Assembly (NCBI GenBank): GCA_936450465.1
Contig: OW388297.1
Location: 63,920,063-63,984,062, forward strand
DNA from: Gibbula magus
Taxonomy: Eukaryota > Mollusca > Gastropoda > Trochida > Trochidae
Direction of reading: 5' to 3'
DNA: 64,000 bases
The translations under genes were made by a program, and so were the position numbers. Below, in pieces: positions 26,301 through 38,300 of the stretch. How positions within the stretch are numbered: the stretch's first letter is position 1; the number at the start of each line of letters is the position of its first letter. The notes below the pieces were generated by a model that was not told where the DNA came from, did no database searches, and saw nothing but the letters and a program-made list of their open reading frames with translations.

Positions 26301-29300
26301 GCTTTATGTTGAATACATGTTTTAGTTAAGTACCTAAGGCTCTTATTAGGTCAATAAAAGTGGTGTACACAAAATTCTTATTCAACATGTGGGAAAATCA
26401 TATAAAACGTGTCTGAACATAGAGATAAGATTTCATCTGTATACATACCGTGAATGTCCATTTGTAAGGCCTTGAACACTGAAGAAAAGACAAACATTAT
26501 CTTTAAAGGGGCTGTAGCACGTTTTTTGCAAAATTTATTTTTTCAAATTTCCCATTTATAATGATAGTTCATGTCATTTAAATTAACTTTAGAGGGTACA
26601 ACATCTTATTACACAAACCAATTCTCTGTAGTGGTAAAAACTATATTGCGTATAAAGCAAAAATTGCATGGCGGCCATTTTATTGTGAACACAATTTATT
26701 ATTTTGTATTACAAAAACGATTCCCATGGCTTTACCGAAACATGTACACTCATTTTAAACTTTATTTTACGAAGAGAGAAGGATGTTTTACTGTTGGTGA
26801 AATTATTTTTCAAATACATTTCATCAACTCATTTGAGCGAAAAAACGTGCTACTGCCCCTTTAAAAAGAAGTTTATATGACTCCCTGTATTCATGGACTT
26901 AGATTATTTCTAATTTGTTACAATCATTACCAATTATTGATTTGCATGACAACGGTATAAGGATCTATACCAAAATGACGCCATTGTGAAATAAAGAAGT
27001 TGATCATCCATAAAATATCCTTGTCTTTCTAATCAAGGAATGACATTTACTACATATTTTCGACTTTGGAAAAAAATGATCATCTAAAGGGGCATTAGCA
27101 AAAAGCTGATGAAATGTATTTAGAAAATAATGTCACTAAAAGTGAAACACCCTTCTTAATTCGGAAAATCAAGTTAAACAAGTAGTTGTCACTAAGGTGA
27201 CATGATCCCCCGCCGCAAATTAATACTTCAAAATATAAAAATAATGTCAAGATCAGCAAAATTGACCGTCAAACATGTTAAAAAAGTCAAAGTTCCACTG
27301 TGACCTTGAGAAAAATGGCAAGGTCATCAAAATCTAATCTACCCTTTGTGTAAGATATGATGAAATTCCAGTGAATGGTTCTTGAGATATCCCGCTGACA
27401 AGTATTACACACATGTACATCAACATGTCGAAAAATTTAAAATTCCACTGTGACCTTGAGAATAATGTCAAGGTCACCAAAATCTTATCAGTCCTTTTGC
27501 TTTTTGTAAGATATAATGAAATTTCGGTGAATGGTTCTTGAGTTATTCTGCTGACAACCTTAACATGTACATTAACATGTCGAAAAATTCAAAGTTCTGC
27601 TGTGACCTTGAAAATAATGTCAAGGTCACCAAAATCTATTCAGCCGGTCGTCTTCCCTAGAAGGTGCTTTGAGTAAGAAATGATGGAATTCCAGTGAATG
27701 GTTCTTGAGATATTCCGCTGACAAGCTTTACATGTACATTAACATGTTGAAAACTTCAAAGTGCTGCTGTGACCTTGAAAATAATGTCAATTTCACCAAA
27801 ATCTAATCAGCCCATCATCATCCCTAGAAGGTGCTTTGTGCAAGAAATGATGGAATTCCGGTGAATGGTTCTTGAGATATCCCGCTGACAAGCTTTACAT
27901 GTACATTAACATGTTGAAAACTTCAAAGTTCCGCTGTGACCTTGAAAATAATGTCAAGGTCACCAAAATCTAATCAACCCGTCGTCTTGCCTTGGAGAAG
28001 CTATGTATAAAATATGAAGAGAATCCAGCGAATGGTTATTGAGATATCCCGCTGACAAGGGTAAAATGACAAAGTCTCGTTGTGACCTTGAAATGAAGGT
28101 CAAGGTCTCAAACTACTGTAGGAACATTACTCTTCCTATGATGAACCCATATGCAAAATATGAAAAGAATCCAGTGAATGGTATTTGAGTTATTCCATTT
28201 CGTACGGACGTACGGACGTACGGACGGACGGACGTACGGACGGACGCAGCCGAATACTATATCCCCCGCTTCGCGCTAAACGCGCGGCGGGGGATAAAAA
28301 TCAGTCTACATGGTTCGGCAAAGCCATGGGAATAGTTTTTGTCAATCGAAATAATCAAATGTGTTCACAATAAAATGGCTGCTTTATACGCAACTTCGTT
28401 ATTACCACTACGGATGATTGGTTTGTGAAATAAGATGTTTTACCCTCTAAAGTAAATTAAATGACATAAACTATCATAATAAATGGGAAATTTGAAAAAA
28501 TAAATTTTGAAAAAAAAACGTGCTACAGCCCCTTTAAAGTTGCTTTCTAAGTTTTAAATGTGAGTGCTACTAAGAATGAATCATCAGTAATGTGAAATTG
28601 AGTAAGATACTGAGATATGAACAACTATAACTGATCTTAGTCTTAAAATACTGAAACATCGACTTATGATTGATCTTAGGGATAAGATTGGTTTGTGGTC
28701 ATGGTCTTTTATATATTTATTGAACATATTTATTACTCTACCTGTTTTGTTCCCGAACCATGGAGTCGTAGTAATTGCTCTGTTCGTCTCCCATCACCGT
28801 CTTGCTCAGCCTGCATGCAAACGAAAAAAAATCAAACAATAACTTGAGTCCCACTGATCAGCCAATAACGTAACAAACACTGATTCAAGGTCTAACATGG
28901 TGAAAACATAATTATAAAACTTATAAAATCCCTTCACGTACGTCACTTCCAGTATCTTCCAACTCTCTAAGACCTGCCCCATTTTTGGTTTGTTGCTCGC
29001 GGGTGAAAGGCAGACGATGTTTTCGGCAAAGTTTAAGTTGCTGTAGTTTAATATAGGAACAACATATGGATTTTTTGGGGGTCTCGTTTTTCACAAAATA
29101 GTCTAATGAACCAATTACAGTTAAGAATTCAATAGAAAATCATATATTTCGGCCTTCCTTTAAAGAGTTTTTCATTTATATCACATCTGCTAGTATTATT
29201 GCAAGAAGAAAGCACACAACACTATTGTGGCAATGTATAATTGCGGTGAAACATGTGAGAATCAGAACTAGCAGACGAGGGTGATACTACACTGAAATTC

Positions 29301-32300
29301 AGTGCAGCATTGCACCCAAACTTTACTGCACATAGATCTGTTCTGCAGTAGGCAGACAAAGTTTCCGAGCCCGTATTGGGATTTGAATAAGCCAGAGACC
29401 ACTTGCACAAAAAGAAACAGACAGCTGGTATTTGTGTTACTGGTCATTATTTAATATTTTCTTTTATTACCCATATGGTTGAAAATAACCTAGTTAATGT
29501 TATTGATGTGAGCACATGTGCACATATGACGTTTGCCTAGCAATGATTGTTTCACCGCGGCTTCCCGTATTTTGTCGTATGTGACGTCATAAAACGATTG
29601 TTCGTGACGTCGCTGTAGTTTGCCTTCGCAAGAGAAGAGGCCCGCTTTCTGACTATTTTTACGCGAATCAAATGGAAAAGAACGGTTAATAAAGAAATTA
29701 TTACACTCGAAAGTGTGTCATATGACTTTTACGAAATTTGTGTGAATATGTGTATAACCCTCGCTCTCGCTCGGGCAATAACCAAATTCACACTCGTTTC
29801 GTAAAAGTCATACGGCAAACTTCCTCGGGTAATAATCCTATAACTATCATAGACCAAACAGATGAAATGGCACATAGAAACCATACTGGGAAAGATGAGC
29901 ACAAAGTTAGAGAGAGAGTTGCTAAGCGTACGCACCCTGGTACAGGTTTGGTGAAGCTGCTGCTCGGACTGATTCCCCGCGCTCTCTGGTCCTCCGCTAT
30001 CTGCAATACATCCATAGATATATCAGGTATATGTTGTTCAAAGTGCAGCTAAACAATAGAAGGATATAAAAAATATCAGCCTGATTAAAATCGACCCTGT
30101 TACGAATAATAAAAGTTGCAAAATATTGCATCTACTGGGATATGAATTCCTTTTTTTGTTTCCCCTCTACATGATCTGATGATGTCCCATATACAAGACT
30201 ATTATGTGAGCATATTTTTCCAGCGATCTGATTGGACGAGAGGCGATTAAGTGACCGTCGACAGAAAAGCATATTGACTCCAGCCCGAGTCCGACCAAAA
30301 TCAATATTGACTTGAGTGACGTCAAACGATTGTTGCATGACGTCAAACGATTGTTTCATGACGTCATGCTATTGTAACCACGGCGTCATGTGACCGTAGT
30401 CCAAGCTGTTCAAACCAAATTGCATTTTTGACTGTATTTCATTGTTTTCTTTTCGTTCCTGTGTCAAATACATAATAAAATAATTATGGACTGGTGATTC
30501 GGTCAATACCTGTATTTATGGACCTGAGAAAACAATATTGACCGCGGACTTCCTCCTTGGTCAATATTGTTTTCTCGGGTCCATAAAAACAGGTATTGAC
30601 CTCATCACCAGTCTATAATTGTATAATGTTCTGATGCTAGTGCACTTAGTCAATCACAAGTTTCCAACAAAATCCTTCGGTACAAGAAGCTGAGGGCAAG
30701 TTACTACCGAGCACCATCAACAACGTAAAGGTAGTGGCAGGCCTCATTTATATTGGTTGTTGTTTATTGGCCTGACCCAAGTTTCACTATTTTCTTGATG
30801 CATACTCCAATGTTGTCAGTGTCCAAACAAAATTAGCTTCAGCACATCAATTAAAACCTAAATTTACATTTTTTGTTTAATCATTGTTAAATCATGTCAT
30901 TATGTCCAGCTTAGAAGCTATTTTTTGCTAATTGAAGTTCTCATACCCTCCACTCTTTACTGTTGAAACCGCAATTCTACCCAACAATGCAATGTGCCAT
31001 GGGTATTTCAAAACTGGAAAACTAAGCTTAATTTGTCAAAAACTTTTCAAGGGTTCAACAATTCAAAATGGCCACCATCTGATCACAATAATCCTGCTTA
31101 TTACTCGCCCGTGTAAGATACTGCAGTGTAATATTTATATGGCAATATTTAACTAACGAAGCACGTATGACGTCACAATAGTTTGCGGTTATGACGTCAC
31201 AATGGGAGTAACATCATCACAATGGCATCAAAATTGCGCTGGGAATCATGGTTTCAGAGTCATGTCGGCTATTTCACTGGATAATAGGTGGGCGAGTAAT
31301 AAACAGAATACTAAACTTCCTTCTATTTAATACCATTTTTATTAAACTCGTGAATGATTTGGTATCAAACTCGCTTTCGCTCGTTTTATACAAAATCATT
31401 AACTCGTTTAATAAAAATGGTATTAAATAGAAGGTCGTTTAGTATCTTCTATATACCTAACTGAACAGATGAATAATAGTCAAAACAGAACAGATGAATA
31501 ATAGTTTCGGATGACAACTCACAGCATCATAGTACCCGGTCTCCTGGTCCGGCATCAGTTGTTTCGACTCGTGCATCTTACGCAGATGTTGTATTCGAGT
31601 CTCGTCTATATCCATCTCTGCGATTCGCTCCTCAAAGGTCACTTGTTTGTCGTCGTCGACCTCTGAACTCTGACCATGTGTGGAGTTGACAACACTGGTA
31701 GGCACATGTTTTCTATCATTGTTTTGCTGCATAGATTTCACGGGGATGGAGTTGTATTCTTCAACCTAGTGGAAACAATCGTTGAGTTGGAGAAATGAAT
31801 TGGAATGATACAAAAACAGATGATACTGTGTATGATAATGTGTAAAAATAGAGCCATTGGCTCTGTAGCTCATCAGGCATTCAATAATGATAAAATATTA
31901 TAATTATGTATGAAATATTAGCCAAGGAGTCTGCACAAAAAATTTCAGCTCCCTAGACCAAGTGGTTCTGGAGAAGAAGACGAAAATGCGAAAAGTTTAC
32001 AGATGGACAGACGGACGGATGGATGGACAGACGCCGGACACCATGCCATGCCATAAGCCCATCAGGCCTTTCAGGCCAGATGAGCTAAAAATGAACCACT
32101 AAAGTGTGAGGATTTTGTTTAAGGAAGTAGAATATAATAAGTTGAAAAGAATTGAGACACTAGATTCTATCAATGTTTATCTCAAATATGTTGGTATGAA
32201 TGATGCCCAATGCATGTGATGCAACTGTTGCATTGTAGAAGTTGGTGTGATGAAGAAGACAAGGATATTTATGGATGATCATCTTCTTTATTTGACAATT

Positions 32301-35300
32301 GCAACATTTCAGTATAGATCCTTAATCATCCATAAATATCTTTGTCTACTTATGTGACTCAGATCAAAACTAAAATAATGTTACATTGTTCAATCAAAAT
32401 GACAAGCAGGTCACATTTCACGATAAAGGTGTTTCATGCAGAAAGATTTCAGGGCCTGAATTTTTGTTCTCACATGAGATGAGGTATGGTGAGATGGGGT
32501 TTAAGTATTTCACATATATCATGGCTGCTAGTATCATGGCAGGGAGAAAGCTCACAAAACCATTGGCTAAGCATTGCGGTGAAACCTGCGAGCAAGCATC
32601 GGCTGGAACTAGCGAACCATGGATGGTATTACGCTAAAATTCAGTGTAGCATTGCACCAAAACATTACCGCATGTAGAACAGAACAGACAGCAGACAAAG
32701 TTGCCATGCCCATGGCGGGATTCGAACCTCGAACCTCTTGATCCGAAGCTGAATGCACTAACCACTGCGCTATCCCGCCCCGTCTAAAAGGGCTCGGGAC
32801 ACTCTAAATTCTTAATTATGTGATGGGCTGCTATCATTACTGAAGGGGAACTGATTATGTGGATAAAGGTATGAAAGTGGCGAGCGATACCTGCTGCCCG
32901 AAGTAGATGAGCTCCAGTTCCTTCTTGGTGCTGTACTCTTTGAGCTGGCCGTAGAACGTCTTGGACCTCCACATCCTGAAGTAGGTCTGTATCAGAGTCG
33001 CTGCTCTCTCCGCCGCGTATTTCTTCTTCTTCTTCGCCTGCACCTCCAACTTCTTTGTGCGCTGTTTGCGGAATGCTGTAAAATGTTGATATTGTCACTG
33101 GACAAGGACTGCTAGAGTCTAAAGAGTTTTTTCGCTCAAATAAGTCGATGAAATGAATTTGAAAAATAATTTCACCAATTGTAAAACACCCTTCGCTCTT
33201 TGGAAAATCAAGTTTAAAATGAGTGTACATGGCTCAGTAAAAGCCATGGGGATCGATTTTGTCATTCGAAATAATAAAATGTGTTCACAATAAAATGGCC
33301 GCCATGCAATTTTTGCTTTATACACAACACCGTTATTACCACTACGGAGAATTGGTTGTGTGTAATAGGATGTTTTACCCTCTAAAGTAAATTTAAATGG
33401 CACAAACTATCATTATAAATAGGATATTTGAAAAAATAAATTTTGCAAAAAACGTGCTACTGCCCCTTTAAGGTAATTTCACTGTCTATCATATCAGTAT
33501 ACCTGATGTACACTGGAACAAATGACCTGTATCTGAGGTCTATGTTGAAACAGTGAAACAACAATATTAACTATTGCAGATTACTGTTGACAATCGTTAA
33601 GTAGCAGAAGTGCTATTTTGTCAATTTGAATTGTAAAAGTAACTTCACAAAGTATCCATCCTGGACCAAGAGTTTCAGGCTATCAGATGGACCTTATACA
33701 CTGCCCAAAATCCTGATACCACAAATGTAATACACTTTTACAATTGTAATGTTTTGTAATTAGATTAAAGTAAAAACTGATGTTTCACACAGTAAATGCA
33801 TATCAAGGATAGAGCGTAATTGTTCCAAAAAGTGAGGGTTAAATGTTCAATTCAGAATTCCCCCAAAATAAGTGAGTGAGTGAGTTGGGGTTTAACGCCG
33901 CTTTCAAGAGTATTTCACTTATATCGCGGCTGCTAGTATTATGGCAGGGAGAAAGCCTGCAACGCCATGTGGCTATGCACTGCGGTGAAACCTGCGAGCA
34001 GCGGCTGGAACTAGCGAACCATGGGTGGTACTGCACTGAAATTCAGTGTAGCATTGCACCCAAACCTTACTGCATGTAGAACAGTTCTCTACTGCAGACA
34101 AAGTTGCCGTGCCCCTGGCGGGATTCGAACCCCGGACCTCTTGATCCGAAGCCGAACGCGCTATCCCCCCCCCCCCCCCCCCCCCCATCTAACAGACCTG
34201 CTTGTATCTTGCGGGCTTGCTTGTCTTCCTCCTCCTTCTCCTGCCTGGCTTTCCTCCGCACCAGATGACCCCGGAACACCTTCTGGATCTTCACCGACGC
34301 TTCATGTCTCTCCTTGATCAGGGGGAGGAACTTCTTCCTCACGTTGATACCCTTGGCAACTGAAGTGAAGAAAGAGATAGAGTTGTGCTTCTTCTTATAC
34401 AGTAAGCATGAGTTTCTAGAAAATTGATTACTTGATAAAGTGATGGCAAATAAATTGTGCTTTGGTGAACTTTGTCAGATCCTGCTTCTGTGCATTTAGA
34501 AATATAAAACATCATGTTTAACATCACGTGAGATAATATTTATTACCTGTATGGTCAAAGATAGGCGATGTTATAATTTTCAAATGTACATTGCTTGTAT
34601 CAATTTGACCTCAAAGAGTATGACTTTATTGCAGCAGGCAGTCGTAAGAAAAACAGGTAATTTTCTAACTAGTTGAGCAGAATGGGTAAAATGATTAGGA
34701 TATGATGAAAATATCAATATGCAAAAGAAAATATGCAAAGAAATTAAACACACATTTCTGGATGACGACAGCGGCGTTCTTCCGTCTCTGGACCTGACTC
34801 TGGTACTCACGGCGTATCTGCCAACCCCGGGTGTCTGCAACATAGGAGAATACATGGGCACGGACCTCGGTACTTGGTATATAGGAAGCAATGGATTATA
34901 GTCTAGTAATGTGAGGTAGGTAATGAACATAATTATATGCTTTCATAATTCTCTCTTGCTGCAGGATATAATTGGCTGATACATACTGTACATGTCAAAA
35001 AGCTCTCACCCAGAAACCATAAACCATAAGAATTACTTTAATATACATCTGCCACGAATGGATTTTGCTGAAACAAAAAAGGCTAAAGCCCCTATGCTTT
35101 AAATTCTGAGATGATCTCTGCACATGCTACAAATACTCACACTTCTGCACGACCACAACTGCTTTCTCCCTCTGCCACTTGAGGCGGAAGAACCGAGTTC
35201 GAGCAATCCAGCGCCGTATACACGCCTGCACCAGCACCAGTTTGCGGTAGAAGTCCTCGTAACGTCGGGTCAGCTCCTCAATGTGGTAGTACTTCAGGAA

Positions 35301-38300
35301 GACCTGCAAATAAACACACGCACGAGGTCAGCTCCTCAATGTGGTAGTACTTCAGGAAGACCTGCAAATAAACACACGCATGAGGTCAGCTCCTCAATGT
35401 GGTAGTACTTCAGGAAGACCTGCAAATAAACACACGCATGAGGTCAGCTCCTCAATGTGGTAGTACTTCAGGAAGACCTGCAAATAAACACACGCATGAG
35501 GTCAGCTCCTCAATGTGGTAGTACTTCAGGAAGACCTGCAAATAAACACACGCACGAGGTCAGCTCCTCAATGTGGTAGTACTTCAGGAAGACCTGCAAA
35601 TAAACACACGCACGAGGTCAGCTCCTCAATGTGGTAGTACTTCAGGAAGACCTGCAAATAAACACACGCATGAGGTCAGCTCCTCAATGTGGTAGTACTT
35701 CAGGAAGACCTGCAAATAAACACACGCATGAGGTCAGCTCCTCAATGTGGTAGTACTTCAGGAAGACCTGCAAATAAACACACGCACGAGGTCAGCTCCT
35801 CAATGTGGTAGTACTTCAGGAAGACCTGCAAATAAACACACGCACGAGGTCAGCTCCTCAATGTGGTAGTACTTCAGGAAGACCTGCAAATAAACACACG
35901 CATGAGGTCAGCTCCTCAATGTGGTAGTACTTCAGGAAGACCTGCAAATAAACACACGCACGAGGTCAGCTCCTCAATGTGGTAGTACTTCAGGAAGACC
36001 TGCAAATAAACACACGCACGAGGTCAGCTCCTCAATGTGGTAGTACTTCAGGAAGACCTGCAAATAAACACACGCACGAGGTCAGCTCCTCAATGTGGTA
36101 GTACTTCAGGAAGACCTGCAAATAAACACACGCACGAGGTCAGCTCCTCAATGTGGTAGTACTTCAGGAAGACCTGCAAATAAACACACGCACGAGGTCA
36201 GCTCCTCAATGTGGTAGTACTTCAGGAAGACCTGCAAATAAACACACGCACGAGGTCAGCTCCTCAATGTGGTAGTACTTCAGGAAGACCTGCAAATAAA
36301 CACACGCACGAGGTCAGCTCCTCAATGTGGTAGTACTTCAGGAAGACCTGCAAATAAACACACGCACGAGGTCAGCTCCTCAATGTGGTAGTACTTCAGG
36401 AAGACCTGCAAATAAACACACGCATGAGGTCAGCTCCTCAATGTGGTAGTACTTCAGGAAGACCTGCAAATAAACACACGCACGAGGTCAGCTCCTCAAT
36501 GTGGTAGTACTTCAGGAAGACCTGCAAATAAACACACGCATGAGGTCAGCTCCTCAATGTGGTAGTACTTCAGGAAGACCTGCAAATAAACACACGCACG
36601 AGGGATCACAAGCACAATCTAGCATACATGCAACAATAAAATATCGCACTCTCAGAGTACAGAAGTTTCTCTATATTTCTTATCCTTACTGGACTTCAAC
36701 TTCGAAATGCCACTCAGAGAAACAATTGAAGAAATTTGGCAGCACTTTGAAATTCTTGACAAATTTTAATAAAGATCTGGCCCCGTTGCAAAAAGCTCTG
36801 TGATTGTAACCATAAGTTATACATAATGTTAACAGTTAACTATGGGTGCTTTGTGAAATTGGACTCTGGAATTCACAATGAGAGATCCAGCAGGGTTCAG
36901 GGTGTTTACAAATTTCTGGATAGGCCTACGATTCAACCTTGGAACCAAGAGTCCACTGTTAATTAGGATCGTGCTACCCACCTTGGTCCTGCCAATGGCC
37001 CACTGCTGAAGGTTGAGTCTCTCCAGGAGAACTCTACACGTCTCGGCATTCACTGGAATCTTCTCGTTCCATTGGAAACACAGCACATGGTACCTGGAGG
37101 AACACACATACCACAGGTGTTAACGCAATTCTATTGTTGATTTGGAATATGAAGTGCTCTAGAAATTGCAGAGAAGAGTTACCTTCCTTGATGAAAACCA
37201 CCAGGTGGCGTTTCGCAGCCACTATGCCCACATGGCATTTTGTTTTGTTCACAGCAAAAATTCTTTATATCATCAAGTTTATTAAGTTTTCTCAATGTGA
37301 AAGAAGATGGAAGAAGGTAGACCTGAGCGAAAATCAGTGGGTGACCACATGGACATTTTAAAAAAAAAGGATCTTCAATCAAAGCTTTTGACCTGTACGA
37401 TTTGAAATAAACATCTTCAATAAAAGCTTAAATGTTGAGAAAGAAATCTTTTCAGGTAAGGTATCTAAAATTTTTGACAGAGAACACTATTAACATTATG
37501 TGAATATTGACTAAAACTGAAGTTAATTCAGTCTGTTCCCTTCCTATATATTTTTAAAAAGAACACTTGTGAATTCAAACTCTTTAGTTTGCTATAGTTT
37601 ATATCAACAACTAGACATGTTCCATACCTCCTGAGGAACTCCCCGAACTGTATGCGGTGTGAGTAGCCCTGTCTGCGTATACGTGTGGTTTCCAGCACCC
37701 CGGTGTAACGCAGCTGAGTCAGCACTTTCTCCGCCACAAAGTGCTCGGGGTCCTTCTGGTCGTTAGGTTTGATGCACCTGGATAGGGGGGGTGGATTAAA
37801 AGAAACAGTGGCAGATCCAGGAGGAGGGCATCCTCGGTTACCCAGGGTTTTATATATGCTCCGTTACTCTCCACTATATCACCCATGGGAAACCTTATCA
37901 GTAGAATCTGTACTCAAATTACCCGCCCTTGGCCGGCGTGACGAAGTCAGTAACCAAAGAAAATACTCAATATGATAAGACGGATAATGGTCAAGGGAGA
38001 TAACCGGTGACGGATGGCTAACAATTGACCTCGCGTGCTTCGAAACGAAGTGATATGAATTGTCATTTGCTCGCAGGTCCAAGCTGCGTAGCGGTTTGAT
38101 TGGTTCACGCCGGCCAAGGGCGGGTAATTTGAGTACAGATTTCTCTGATGAAATTTCTCATGGGTGATATAGTGGAGAGTAATGGAGCATACATAAAACC
38201 ATGGGTAACCGAGGATGGGAGGAGGGACGTTCAGGGGTTTGTCCGTATTTTTGATAAAGAATTAACTGTTTGGGACCAGGACTGTGACAAAGCTAGTTGA

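Noticed and set aside
35124..36803. Plus-strand frames with [20 protein letters not shown] text
   Set aside because: The reverse strand of the 58-bp acceptor array, with no coding signal of its own.
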